A DNA stretch of 64,000 bases from Viridothelium virens (lineage: Eukaryota; Ascomycota; Dothideomycetes; Trypetheliales; Trypetheliaceae). The notes beneath the pieces are model-generated. The model was not told the origin of the DNA and ran no database searches. It saw only the letters and a program-made list of their open reading frames with translations. The translations under genes and the position numbers were made by a program. The stretch lies in the NCBI GenBank assembly GCA_010094025.1, contig ML991788.1, positions 186,001 through 250,000 on the forward strand, written 5' to 3'. Positions 1-12,389 of this stretch are shown here, piece after piece. Every line of letters starts with the position of its first letter. Position 1 is the stretch's first letter.

Positions 1-1450
1 ATTTCAGGGCCCGGCATACACAGGGCAATCCGAGGATCAAGGTCATACGCCAACAGCACTTAAATCGTAAAAACTGGATATTCTCAGGCGACGAAGACTT
101 GATGAATTATATCGTCCTCACCACACCCCAGAAGATGGCTGTGCGCCACGGACCTGCGATCTGGGTTGACCAGCGACTTCAAAATCTCAGTGGTTCACAG
201 ACCCAGCGGAAGAAGCATGCCAAACAGCTCAATGAGCAAGCTACAGAATTTGATACTGCCCCCAAGGACTTCGACGCTGTCTTGAATGGTTGCTTTGGCT
301 CGGTTACCATTGACTAGGTGCATTTTGTGAAGAATGCGGAGACCCAGCAACACCTCGGCCTGCGCTGGCTCGACGCACCCTGGTACAACCTACTGAGTGC
401 CACGCCCATCTTCCAAGGGGTACGTGATTACCACACACATCTCGCCTTCAAGGCCAAGCCGACGACTTCAGCTATGGGCGCCAACCGTAAGCTCAACCCC
501 TACGAGGAGCAGTACGACCACGCCCAAAATCCCGATCCACAGACGAATTTGATATACAATCCGCTGGCTGGGAAAGATATGTCTTCTTTACCACACCGAT
601 GAGCTATGCAACTCACCTCCAGGCCCCCATCAAGGAACACCAGACTTTGAGTAGGATATTCCAATTTGCTTATGTCTGTATTGATGAAGCGGACAAACAG
701 AAGTCACACTTTCATAAGGAGTTGACTGGTTTCCATATGCAGTTAAGTAGTTGCGAATATCTTGATGCCAGTACATATCGCAGTCCATTCCTCATTCTTG
801 CGAGCGGTACGCCATAGGAGCTAGGTGCACGCGACTTTATCTCATATTACTGCCACTGGAAAAAGCGGGAGCACATAATTTTGACCCAGGACACACAGCA
901 TAAGGACAAGGATGGTGTGACCCACAACTTGGAGCGACCCAGGCGCCGCTATCCCCAGATGTTTCCCCAGCATATACATGGTCACATGCAAAAATACAAC
1001 GTTGATTGCCTTGATAAAATTGAAGGCAATATGAGACTGGAGAAGGACCTACAAAAGATAGCTTATCATACGTAATTAAAGCACGGACAATCCAAAAAAA
1101 GGTGTATCTAAAGAAAAAGGTTACCGATTTTACAGCGCAGGCTGTTATTAACAGATATCAAGCTGATAATATCGATGTCCCAAAAATTATTCACGGTGTG
1201 TATTAAGAATTTGTAGAGATCCTACAACTGTACTTTATCCGACGGATGGGAGAAAGCATATGGGCTGGAAAGCCTTCAGTGGATATCCCACCTATGAAGA
1301 CCAGGGTGGTTTCATATCACGCCTCTGAGGATGATTTAGCATCGATAAACAGCTATTTGTGTGACATCGACAGAAAACTCCAACGGTCCTCAAAGAAAGA
1401 GCTTTCTGAGTAGCACAACCTCTTTAAACAGAAGCGGCGGATTACACGGA
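1..1450 (+). pseudogene. SNF2-type helicase remnant
   Basis: Not a working gene. Short open pieces on the plus strand carry SNF2/DEAD-like helicase motifs in a plausible order: IVLTTPQ near 108-130, a degenerate Walker B stretch (SVTID, then HFVKNAETQ) around 298-350, LLSATPI near 390-415, then a second set of motifs (CIDEAD near 675-695 and LASGTP near 797-815), and an FIRRM...IPPMK stretch near 1230-1300 that resembles the segment before the C-terminal helicase lobe. The pieces lie in at least two frames and are separated by several stops and shifts; one stop (TAG, 315-317) falls inside the Walker B region. The left end is cut by the window. Family membership comes from motif resemblance only; the motifs appear twice, so two related copies or a two-lobed protein may be represented. 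Confidence 0.5.
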
Positions 1451-4188
1451 CATGGTGTCATCTTACCCTCGCTTCTTTCTCTCTTCTTTTGTACCTAGAG
1501 ACTCCACATTCCACTCTCAGATACACTACAGTTCACATTCCAGCAACAGGTTATGAGTCCGGATGATTTGCTGTCCATCGAGAGATCGTCTGGCAATTTC
1601 TCTTCAAGCTACTAAAGGTAGTCTCCGGTTGTGGCTCATGGAACCTTACTGCATGGACACCCCTCGGGTCACTCCGTCATTTCAACAATCTCATCGACTT
1701 TTGTCTCAATTTATTATTTCGAATACCTTCATCGCTTGCATGTTGGATATCCTGCAAGTCGTCTGCTAGCGATATACCCAGCTCTGAAGCTTCCGTTTGG
1801 GGTCCAACTGCGATTTATCTACCTGTTATTGGAAACGTGCACCTCTATGTCTACGAGATACTCGCCCATCCCAGCTTTGGTAAAGCGACGTTCTGGCACC
1901 TTGCTGTGTTTGATGCGAGTCATGGAAACGTGCCATCTCGTCATCTGAGATATCTTGTTAATTTTCTTTGTTGCGTTTGAACTGCCTCCACCGATCAACT
2001 GCGAAACAAAGCAACCAGAGTATTGGACTTCGTAGCTACTACTTATCATCAACTTGGTGTCCCAAAATTCTGCAAAGCACTCTCCCTTTGGCTGTTCCAC
2101 TCAGATGAGGCAACAAAAATACCAGAGCCTTCACAAGTCAAGGCAATGGTCCTGTTTCTGCATCGTTGCATGGTCCACACAGGCGACACCAAACAACCAG
2201 GCGCCTGGGGAATGCGACATGACTTGTCTTCCGTACGAGCAAATTGCCACCAGAACCAGAATGGGTCGCCGTGTTCTCATCACCCGGTTGCACCCACTGC
2301 AAGTCGAGAAGCGAGTTGTAGAAAGAGGTCTTGGACCGATTTATGAGGCACTCAAAATGTTTGCCGACCCAGACTCCTCGCCGAAACAGCTAGTAAACGC
2401 CTTTGGGTCTTTCGCAACCGTCACGAGCGAAGTTCACGACAGAGCAAAGCCCGACCGAACTACACGAAACTCTACACCCTCTTATTTCATTCTTCTCATC
2501 ACAGATACCGTCACCAGCTGAGCTTGAGCACCGAGTACCTGAAGTCATAGATACTTCTTCATCTTCGCTTTATATCCAGCTTCTTCAGACATCAGACGAA
2601 TAGGAACACCTCGAGAATCTACCTTTGGATTCTCTCCGTGCCTGTCAACAGACCAAACAAATCCCGAACAACATGACATGACGGAACTGCTCATTGCAAA
2701 GTTTGATAAATTCCAAGGTGGACAAAGGTCAGTCGTACTCTGACTTAACGATTATTTAAGTAGCTGGATTCCTACAATCAACAGTTCGACCTCTAAACAC
2801 TGTATTAAGAGCGAAGAATCTTCTCATGAACGTTGGGAATATCCATGAGATAAACCAGATCGGAGGGTTGAGAGATTTTGTGTCGAAAATATCTATTACG
2901 CGCTGCAAAGATCTTGAAATGCTTTATCCATCGACCTACAGTCTCTCCGTGCTATCGAGGAGGCCCAAGGGATGAGGAGGGAGAAAATTGAACAGCTGCC
3001 ACGAATCGAGTTCGTTCCTCTGAAACGTATTATGAAGCTCATGTGACGTTTCTTGGGCCTAGATGGGAAACCAAGAACGAAAATGATCATTGATGCTGTC
3101 GACTTCAAAACCTCGAAGTTGTTAATGTCGTGGGAAGCGATCCCCGAGGCCGGTAGGGAGGAGCTTACCATGGGTATCGATTACCTCATTTGTACTAGTG
3201 TATGCCTACATAGGCTCCCGTCTGAGGTTCCTCCTCAACTGAGATTCTACACACTTCATACTCAATACATTGAGCTTCGTCTTCTACAGTTAAGGGAGGA
3301 GCGAGGGTGGTGCACGGACCACCCCGAGAGGGTCTTCACCTCCACTTAGATAGCTACCATTAGACCTTACGACATCATGATGAATCAATGAATCTCTTTG
3401 TTACAGAACTTCCTGTTCCACGTTAGAGTCGCCAGGAGGCACCTCTAACAGAAGTGAACGTGTGGTGAGTCTACAAACCTTCCACATTGCTTGTTGCTTT
3501 AATAATATACAATGTCTAATTGATCTTTGGTGGCTTTCCAGCAGGTACGAAGCAACAAGAGCTTCGAGTCTGTGTAACCCTCCATCATAGAAGTTCACTC
3601 CCGCAACGATTCCGTGGCACCATGACTAGAATTTATTTCCGAGACTTTGGTAAAGTTATTCAAGAGCTTAGTCGCGGCCTCCAGATGTGCCCAGAGAATT
3701 TGCTTCTGAAGTACAGCCTACTCCGCCCATTCATCATTGATGGAGCTCATCCACGTAACCCATGATAGCAGCCCTTTCTCAGAACATTCAACCTTAGTCG
3801 AAGATATCCGCATTCAGTACCAAGTTTGATTCTCCCCACGTCTTCCACAGAGGACCAATCACACCAAAAATTATGTACACGGCTAAGAATAGAAACTCTG
3901 CTAAGCGGGCCGAAGATATGTTTTGTGGTCAGCATAAAGCAGGGAAAGCTATCCATCTTCTTGATAGGGGTGCCACTTTAACAAAATACTGTTTGCAAAA
4001 TGATGGAGCCTTGGGATGTCGCAATGTAGCCATCCGCACCTGTTAGTGCACACAGCATGATGCCCTCAGGACTTCGTAGATCAGCTGCAATGCAATCATA
4101 CTTTCGTACGAGATAGAATATTTAGCACTTCAGTATTATCCTGCGCCATACTTTGCCTAAGTGAACTAGATACTCCACGGATTGCCCA
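1451..4188. other. Intergenic stretch, probably decayed coding DNA
   Basis: No gene can be supported here. Two open stretches on the plus strand (about 2054-2521 and 3053-3349) have a somewhat coding-like composition but no recognisable domain, no partner exon and no conserved start. They may be further remains of the helicase-like sequence to the left or of another lost gene. The rest shows short chance reading frames on both strands. Confidence 0.4.
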
Positions 4189-5351
4189 TCACGCCTCGCC
4201 GTCGCCGGTCTGCGCCATCCCAGACGAATGGTCCCAGAAAGTCTCATTGAGGTTCTCCACAAATTGTCTGTGGGCCTTGCCAAATATGCTCTGCATAAAA
4301 GTCTCATCCACCGCTGGCTTGATCGCGTCCTTGCTCACCCAGTAATGCCTCACATACTTGCCGGTACAGCCCTGACCCCCTTCAGGCGCCCCATTTGCGT
4401 GATCGCACGGCAGCGTACGGATCCAATCTCCATAGTCATATCGCACGTGATTCGAGAAGGCGCCCTGCTCGTGGTAGTGATTGTTCTTCCAGTGGTCGCA
4501 GTCCTCATATCTTGTGCCATCCGGACACTCAAGCCAATCCTTCATGATCTCATGCGTCTTGGCATTATTCTGCGCGATGATGAATCCGCAATTCTGGTTT
4601 AAACGTCCTCTGCTATCGAAATTGTAGCCTGCATCGGGGTCTTCGGCGAGTGCGAGCGAGATGCTAGAGCTGATGTTCCAGTAGGAGAGGAGATATTCGA
4701 GAGGGATCTCGGGACGGCTGAAGACGATGTCGCCGTCTGTGAAGATCACGAAGCGATAGGAATGGCGGAGCGCGGCTCCGAGTTCCCTGACTTTGAGCCA
4801 GGTATTGTAGCGGTCGGTGAAGGGAGTCGCCTGGACAAATTTGTAGTCATAGCCGTGCATCTTTGCTACAAACCATGAGCAGTTGGACGAAGTATCTATT
4901 TGAGTGAGAAACACCGTAGAGGTAATGGCCGAGCCGGCCAGCAGATGTCCGCTGAACGTTCTTCCATTCCAGATGTGACTTGTTCATCATCCCTCCCTCC
5001 ATATCGTACGGCCGGGAGTCAACATCTAGTAAACAGATCTCCTTGCCAAGAGGCTTAGGATACAATGTCGGATACGGTAGAGCAAATTCTGATACCGTTG
5101 GATAGTTTGAAGTCGCGGGGATAGATGTGATATGCATTGCCGGATGTGTATCGGGCATTGACATTGAATTTAATCTCGAACTCTCTGAGGTATGCCTAGA
5201 GTACTGAATCAGATTTTATGAAGCTGAGCGAAAGTCTGGGTCATCACAAAGCATACCTAATCCAGCACATATAGTAAAAAGGGAGCACGATTGCCCATGC
5301 CACAAGGGCGAGCAACGAGATGGTTCGCGTCTCAAGGGGAATGATTGCCAT
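4189..5351 (-). CDS. Type II membrane glycosyltransferase
   Basis: Predicted 350-residue protein from three exons (5351-5257, 5195-4915, 4865-4189); introns are 61 nt (GTATGC...CTCTAG) and 49 nt (GTGTTT...TTGTAG), and all frames join exactly. Residues about 9-30 form one hydrophobic segment after a short N-terminus with an Arg, the pattern of a Golgi type II signal anchor. The lumenal part has QRTSAGRLGHYLY followed, across the second intron, by AKMHGYDYKFVQ, then FTDGDIVF, where DGD is the likely metal- and nucleotide-sugar-binding DxD motif. NCGFIIAQNN and an HxxYxQGAF-like stretch later match fungal nucleotide-diphospho-sugar transferases related to the GT34 (GMA12/MNN10) fold. It probably adds sugars to glycoproteins or glycolipids; donor and acceptor cannot be told. 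The start at 5351 is chosen because it supplies the anchor. Confidence 0.8.
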
Positions 5352-5774
5352 CCCAATTATTAAACACCGAACTCAGACTTTAAGGCCTGAGTTGGATGAT
5401 TTTTTGAGGAGTTTCCAGCGGACCAAGCGGAAAACTCAAGGAAAATTCAATGATGTGGCGCGTCAAGGCGCGTAGGTTCACCCCTTGCATTGGAAAGGCG
5501 TAATCCAAACGTTCATGCCAAGTCCGACTGGAAATACAATCATGCTTTGAAATGACCACGTAAGTGGGCAGTGGCGATCATCGAGGGAAATAACAGGTGT
5601 AGACATTTATCTTCTAATAAGGATAGACCGGGTCGGCGGAGGGTCGAAAGATTCCGGTTAGGAGTTTTCATCCTGCTTGTAAGCGGAATGCCTTTTGACT
5701 CAATTACAATGATTAGTATGATCGCAAGGAAGTCATATATGCTCAAATGAATTCATCAAACCAGTGACTCACAT
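5352..5774. other. Intergenic, nothing recognised
   Basis: Upstream region of the glycosyltransferase and downstream region of the TPR-like gene, both on the minus strand. A short minus-strand frame at 5540-5746 has no support. Confidence 0.4.
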
Positions 5775-6855
5775 TTAGATCTGCTCCAGGAGAGCTGCAG
5801 CGAAGCAGTCAACTTCGCTGAGTTGCTTACATTCTGCAACAATGGGATCCACTGTTCCCCGATCCCTTTTCTGCAGGGCCTCAAAAATACTTTGCAGAAT
5901 GTTCCATTCAAGTCCACCCGGAAATGTTGAATCGATCTCAAAGAAACCAAGATCGAGCAGCAAACGCAGACGCCACGAACCATGGCCGCGATCCAGCAAG
6001 TGGCACAGTCCCGCCTTGAACATGTTTCTAAGACCATGATTAAACCTGAATTTCATTTCTACCTTGGGCGATTTCTTCATTGCTTACGCTCTAGGGTGCC
6101 GATGTATTGGGAGTGATTGCATGTTTTGCCTTGCCGCCCGTTCAAAACATATGGCGGCCTTTTCATAGTCTTTACTGTAGCTGGCGGCTATTTCTGCGAT
6201 AAGAACCCACAACATCTCTGCTAACCGGGGCTGCTTCTGCTCTTCACTCAATACGGCTGCCTTCTCGAAAGTACTTTGAGCTTTTCTGTGATCTCTGAGT
6301 TCGCTGTAATAGAGCTGGCCTAGCCAGACGAGCTTGGTCATGACGGCATGCATTTGCCCTTGGAGAGCCAGGCAATAGACCGCCTGATTGAGGGATCTCG
6401 CCGCTGCAGGAAACAAACCCGTACGCAGGCGAATCCGGTAAATTTTGAGGAATAGGCTCTCAGCATCGGCATATCGTTCCGTGTGGGCAAGATGTAGGCA
6501 AGCCGCGATGTTCAAAGCGTGAGCGGCGTACTCGTCTAGCATGAATTAGCATGGGTATAAACTTTCTCATCAGGTTTAGCTCACTGCAATGCCCCATATC
6601 TCTAAACCTCAGCCCTGCCTTAGCATAGAAGTCTGCAGCTTGCCTGTAATAGGATTTCTGCCTGCCAAAGAACCAGGCAACGTGGCTGGCGGCTTGGTCT
6701 AGATACGACTGCGCTTGGAATAGTAGCTCCCAAGGATCCGGCCTCGCCAAATACGCTAACGTTGATAGCAAAGGCTGTATCTCTGCATCGTTGCGCTTAC
6801 GAACAAACCACTGGAGAATGGGAAAGATCCCCGAAAAGCTCCAAGAACGGATCAT
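5775..6855 (-). CDS. TPR-like helical repeat protein, unknown function
   Basis: Three exons (about 6855-6585, 6535-6088, 6027-5775) join in frame to give about 323 residues. The introns are 49 nt (GTGAGC...GCTAG, with a CTAAT branch site just before the acceptor) and 60 nt (GTAAGC...CTTAG). The sequence is almost wholly alpha-helical, with repeated YxxAxxxFxxA-type helices (for example RYADAESLFLKIY, KAQSTFEKAAVLSEEQ and DYEKAAICFERAA), the hallmark of tetratricopeptide-like arrays. No enzymatic domain is visible. The N-terminus is uncertain: the frame stays open to 6894 without an upstream ATG and a possible acceptor lies nearby, so an upstream exon may exist. It could be the C-terminal part of a larger scaffold or NLR-like protein. 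Confidence 0.6.
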
Positions 6856-7506
6856 CAGGCACGCTTTTTCTACAGTCAAGATGCTGTACACCAATGCGTG
6901 GCGTAAGGAGAGTGAAGCTAGTAGACACGACTGTGTATGTCGTTAAGCAGAAAATAAATAATCAGCGACTACTTGAGGTAGATAGATTACCAGGGATGAA
7001 TACGAAGTGGGAAGAATAGCACAAAGTGACAGGGAAGGCCATTAAATTCGAAAAAGCGCTAGAGTTTCGAAGCGCGTATTCAAAACGCGGTCGTTATTTA
7101 GACGAGAAGACATGCGCCGGTAGTGTCAAAAGTCTAATTCGATTCAGCAATTTCAGCAACTCATGCGGTTTCGATTGATAGGCATCAATCAAAAATGATC
7201 CCGAAACGTAAATCCAAAAGCCAGAGCACCATCAGCCCAATGCTGAAAGCACTCCTATTAATGTCGATGCACGAACCATGGTGAAATTAGGCGTGATCTG
7301 TGTTCTCACCTCATACCCAAAATCTTATCGTGGGACTTGTGGAATATGCGAAATAAAAATCGGACCAAGTGGTCTTTCTATTGATTCTTACCAAAACACC
7401 GTCTCTAGTCATCGCATACCGTTTCCTGATTCCGTAGCGGCCTATTGAGAACCTTGACGTGCGGACTAGAAGCCCAAAATATCGGTGTCCACAATGTCAA
7501 TCAATC
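6856..7506. other. Intergenic, nothing recognised
   Basis: Lies upstream of the TPR-like gene and downstream of the hydrolase gene. It may hold an unrecognised first exon of the TPR-like gene. No repeat or RNA gene was seen. Confidence 0.35.
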
Positions 7507-9231
7507 TCAACCGAGATATGTTTCCGAGCTAGTGGGCTCTTCCGAAGGGATAGTCGATACTCGTTCCACTTCGGTTACGAGCATTTTGCGCCAGTGCTCC
7601 CGATCAAAGATCTGGGCGTGGTCCAATCCATTGCACCACACCAAGGTTTTAGGTTGCCCAACACCTTGGTCTGTCCGCCAAATAGTGTGGTCTTCGTCCC
7701 AGCCCCCACGCCAAGTTCTAGGGGCCTCACTGCGTTCACAGTTGGTCAAATACTCGCGGATTTCGTGAGTGGGCGCAATGATATCCCTGTCGGCCAGAAA
7801 GACTGTTATAGGCAGATGTCCATAGTCTTCCTTCCACAGAATGTTCTCAGACCAGAAGAAGCCCCTCGCAAGCGTGTGAGCAACACCCATGTCAGTAGAC
7901 GCGAAGTACCATAACTGCCACTGGGATGCGCTTCGTGGGCTCCGATAAGTAAAATTGTACGCGACATCTGGGAGGTGCAACAGTATGCTAACAGGATCTA
8001 TGAGGACAATGCTCTTGATAAGGGGGCGAAGGCCAGAAGAAGCATCGGATGAGAGCATGTGCGTGGCCAAGACTGAGCCATAAGAGTGAGCAACGAGCGT
8101 GAAACCATTGGCAAACTCTTGATGCGTGTCGAGGATCTTTTGTAGCTGCGCGCAAAACTCCTCACGACCAGGGAGCGAAGGAGTGATACGGAAAGATACG
8201 GGAAGTAGTTCAAGTGCGATGATTCCAATATCACCATCGATTTGTTCGTCGTTTCCATGAGCATTAAGCGCTGCAAGAAATGGAACATATGTGTTGAGTC
8301 CAACTCCGATGCCATGGAGGAAGACGATAGGCCTGCGCTTGTGGGAAGTGTGTGGACGATACCAATAAGGAAAACTGCCTGTTGAGACGCGTCGCGTAAA
8401 TGCACTCTGTGGCCTGGGAGGAAAGACCGAAGCAAGCGAGGCTGTGAGTGACACCCGATAGAAATTGAATTGGTGAGAGACTAGCCAAAAATGCGTCAGA
8501 ATGTCAACCAGGAAGATAATCTAAGCACTAAATTTAGCATGTCTCTAAACCCAAAGTCTCCTTATCTAATAGACAATTTTAGGATATTTCCTTACCAGAT
8601 ACCACACGAGCGGTCGATGCACCATTCGTACTTCGTCTAGAGTCAATCGTAAGGGCTTAGCCTCTCCACATCCGTTCGGCAATGTCCGTCCAAATTGTCT
8701 TTCTAGGCCCTCGATATAGTCTTGCAGTTCTGCTTCATGCACTTGATCGGTTACGTTGGGCTCTCCGGTCTGCTTCCTATCCTTCGAGCTTGTCGTGTTC
8801 AAAAATGCCCACGCTAAGAACTCCTCGACATTCTCTTTTTTGATATCTGCAAGGTCTGCATTTCGAAACCATTGTCCCAGATATTTTTCATGCTCATGGG
8901 TCGTGGCTATGCATCTCTTGAAAAGAGTCCTACGTTCGGACTGCGCTCTCAGGGGCGGATGGAAGGTGGGATGTTGACTGCGGGCTTTGAGGGGTAGGTA
9001 GACGAAGAGCAGAAACGCCGCCTCGATTGCGGCATAAATATCAAGAGGGAGTAATCGGATTCTCCATTGAGGCGAGAGAGACACAAAAGGTCGCAACAAA
9101 GAGTATGCGACACTGAACGGACCTATCGCTCGAAGCACGAAGATGCAAGTCCGAATGAAGAGGTACTCAGGGATTGAGTTGTTGATCATTGCGATAGAAG
9201 TTTGGAGTCGGTCGTTGCGAAGATCTTGCAA
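7507..9231 (-). CDS. Alpha/beta-hydrolase, membrane-associated N-terminus
   Basis: Two exons (9231-8596 and 8520-7507) joined across a 75-nt intron (GTAAGG...GCTTAG) give about 549 residues. The N-terminal part has hydrophobic stretches and a conserved-looking central segment (TLFKRCIATT, YLGQWF, IKKENVEEFLAWAF) that I associate with a fungal hydrolase family. The catalytic domain follows: the oxyanion-loop FLHGIG near residue 281, the nucleophile elbow AHSYGS with Ser near 358, a DRD acid candidate near 456 and LDHAQIF with His near 513. It is probably a lipase or esterase-like serine hydrolase; the substrate is unknown. An internal Met at 9189 is an equally good start and would shorten the protein by 14 residues. 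The exon junction falls inside a hydrophobic segment (HRPLVWYL then IIFLVDIL), which supports joining the halves. Confidence 0.8.
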
Positions 9232-9970
9232 CGTGGAATATCAGAGGGTGGCACATAATTGATGACATGAGTGAAACAGGCCAAAGGAACATATCTTTGG
9301 CAGACCTTCGAAACTGAATGATAATGCTGCGTCTGCAAACACAGATCGTCCGTACTGATAGTTGACATCATTCTCATAGCATTAAGTTGCGACGGCGGTC
9401 ACGAATCTAGCGCGAGGTCAGGTGATGCCAAAACCCACTTGAGATTTCGTTCCCCTTTTAGGCAGTTGTCGTGAGGCGTCATCTATTTTGCACGATCTTG
9501 CAGGTCCGTGTCATTCATCACGATTTTAGTCTCTACTCTGAATTCATGATCTTTCAGACAATTTTCGTTAAATCCAAGTATTCATTAATATACTCTAGCG
9601 CTTTTTTACTGTACTGGCACCCGGTGCAGAAGTTTCTCCAACGAAGCCGACCTCACAAAATCGTCAGAACAATATCGCTAGCGCGGACTCTTATTCTGCA
9701 CAAGGGATTGATTAGACAAGATCAGAATATCATGTCAGCCTACGATGAGTTCTATGCACTCCCTCGAAGAGTCACTTCGGGCTAACCTTTGAGCCGCCTG
9801 CAGTCTTAGATCCCAACCGTATGAAGAAGGGCCCTGACCAAGACTTCGACTGCCAGCAATCGTATCAAAAATGATTCGAGGCAGCTCCTCGCAAGGCATT
9901 CGCATTCTTTATCCGAATTTTAGGAGTCGGGATGCGCTTTACCCCTTACTGTTATTAATTGGTCGACCAC
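9232..9970. other. Intergenic, nothing recognised
   Basis: Promoter side of the hydrolase gene and 3' side of the GDSL esterase gene. Only short chance frames are present. Confidence 0.35.
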
Positions 9971-11268
9971 TTAGCAGCCGTCTACACCCGGATTCTTTCC
10001 GATACAACCAGTTATTCGTTTGTGTATGAAATCTTGGTAGGCAAGCTGCGGATGGAACAGTCTTGCACGTACCCCAACCCATGCCCAAAACGCACTCTCT
10101 TTAGGATCCCCTTTACTATCTTTCTTTAGTTTGCTCCTGTCAATGTTTCCATATACCGCATTCCTGAGGTCTGCGTCGTTTGGGTATTGGGTATTCATGT
10201 CCCCATCGATAGATAAGCTGTTCCAGGCATCCTGTAGAACACTCATTTGCCAATCGCTGTTGTGAGCACCAGTCTTGTCGTTTGCCTCCGCATACGGATA
10301 GTGCCATAGCCAAAGATTTTGGTTTTGTTCATCGGGCTCTTGAATGCCTGGTTCACAGAAACGATGGCCCGCCAGTGCATCTGATCCATCGATATTTCTT
10401 TCAATATCGATGAACCTGACACCATCGTTCGCGTTGCGAGTAACTGCCTGTCGAACAGCATTGTTCAGGACCACGGTCATATCATTGAGCTCTTTCCGTA
10501 AATCTGTCGTCAACATGGTATGCTGCTTGCCGTCGGGCTTAGGGTTGGCAGACCGCGCAAAAGTCACAGTATTACATCCCGGATCATCCTGGTTGAAGTA
10601 GGTCGGATATCCGGTGACAAAAAGCTGGAAACTGTTCCCAATAGGACCCTTTCGACCTTTAGCAACAACTTGCTGGATGGCATGATCGATGTCATCAACC
10701 AGCTTAGGGGCGTTCAAAAAGCCCCAAGTACGAAGCTTTTGGTCCGCGCAAGTCGACTTTGGAGGGCCCCCCCAAATATGCTGTTCCAATATACAACTGA
10801 AGAAGATACCAGCAAAATCGGTGTTTTCAGCACCGACAGTCAGAGTCGCGATTGTGGGATTACCGAATTTGGGACGAGAACCTGCGGTGTTCAGTACTAG
10901 GTCATGATGCAGCGGACAACTTTTAATTTACCATATTTATCATTAGGTTTAGCAGAAGTGTCCTGATCTAATAGCTGCCATTGTATCACATCACTGGTCT
11001 GCGCTCCGTTGCAAGCAGCATTATGAAAGACCTGATCCTTGGAGAAATAGGAATCTTTGTTTATCAGAGCTGGATAGGCTTGATTGTAGCGTAAGCAACG
11101 CATGCCCGACTCATACTTTGTAGATCCATCGCCAGAAGCCAGAGAGTCGCCAAGGGCTGTCCATTCGTATTTGGTATTGGTGGAGCTATTGAGAGGGGGC
11201 GGGGGAGTGTTAACTGCAGTTACATAAGTAATCCAGGGCAACGTGCCCAAGAACAGAAGATGAAGCAT
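9971..11268 (-). CDS. Secreted SGNH/GDSL esterase-lipase
   Basis: Two exons (11268-10932 and 10881-9971) with a 50-nt intron (GTAAAT...CCGCAG, branch TACTGAAC) give 415 residues. Residues 1-18 are a signal peptide with a hydrophobic core. The block I motif GDSLASGDG carries the catalytic Ser, CNGAQTSD supplies block II, and LTVGAENTDFAG contains the block III Asn. Near the middle of exon 2, GHRFCEPG resembles the His-containing region of fungal SEST-like members. The order and spacing fit the SGNH hydrolase family acting outside the cell on ester bonds in lipids or polysaccharides; the exact substrate cannot be read from the sequence. The splice choice is supported because it restores the block III region in frame. 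Confidence 0.85.
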
Positions 11269-12389
11269 GAAATATCAGAGAAGAATTGGGAATTTTTTAT
11301 GGAGAGGTGCAAGGTTATTGGTTGGGTATCAGTCTAAAGCATTCGGGGATATTTTGATACCTGATCCCATTTTAAAGCAGTTTCGCAGTAGCCGCCTATA
11401 TCTTGCAATTTCCCAATTGTCAAGATTCTTTCAAACAAGTTATAGAGTACATTATTAAGATTGCCACCTCTTAATGACGCCATGCGGAGCACGTTGTCCT
11501 GTGGATGTTCTCAATTGACTGAAGGCTACGTAATATTACGACAGTCTTTAACGTTCGCAAGCAGATATCTCAGAAGAGATGAGAGTACGTAGATCTGATT
11601 GCAGACAAGAACGTGAACGGTGTTACTGTGGCCTGGGGACACCGATGTCCAGGTGTCTGTATCGAATCTACTTTTTGTATGAGGATGCAGCACATGCTGC
11701 GGATCACAGCCATGGATGAGTGTCTTGTGCATCAGAAAGGCCAAGTTACGCTTGGATACCTGAACCTGCGCAGTCGAAAGTCGTCGAAATATTGGCTGGG
11801 CTGGATATCGGTTGTGCCCAGCCATCGCGATTGTGACGTCACGGATCCCTGGAAAGTTTCTACGTAGGAAACCTCGACAGGTTCTCACGTCCACACCACG
11901 TGTTCTTCTGTGCCAGCAGTAAAAAAATGATTTTTTGGAGGACAGGAGGGTCGGCGGGTCCGACTGCCTTGAAGTCTTTTTTAGGGTTGGACAAAGTAGT
12001 ACGCTATGTCTTTTGGCCAGATCATAGTAGCGTGGGCGTTGATGATGCAATCCACATTGAGATTCAAGGTTCGATTCCAGCCCAACATTGAGGGAACTCT
12101 GTGTCTATATAATGGTTGTTTGTGTCTCTCCATGAGTCAATTTTCAGGCTCATCCTTTAGACAAAATTCGTTCTTAGAGCGCAGTGAGTACAAAAAGTTA
12201 TCCAGAATTACTGAACATCTAAACCATACAGCCTTGATCTAAGCCTTCACAGAATTCTAGAGATAGATCGGCGATGGGCAGTGGTAAGCGTAAGATAAGC
12301 ACGACAGCGATCGTAACAAGAGTTTTCGTAACCGCGTCATGTCCCGTGAATACTAGATGAGACGGCAATAGTCATTTTAATTACTGAAA
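11269..12389. other. Intergenic, nothing firmly recognised
   Basis: About 1.1 kb between the GDSL esterase start and the end of the arabinanase gene. A 174-codon minus-strand frame (11526-12050) shows no domain and is not called. A tRNA B-box-like string is present near 12065-12078 but no cloverleaf forms. Confidence 0.35.

Noticed and set aside
11526-12050. 174-codon minus-strand frame
   Set aside because: Composition is mixed, no domain is recognisable, and it overlaps plus-strand frames of similar quality; treated as chance.
12040-12090. tRNA-like string GGTTCGATTCC (B box)
   Set aside because: The T-arm around it pairs at only two positions and no acceptor or anticodon stem could be formed with nearby sequence, so no tRNA gene is called.
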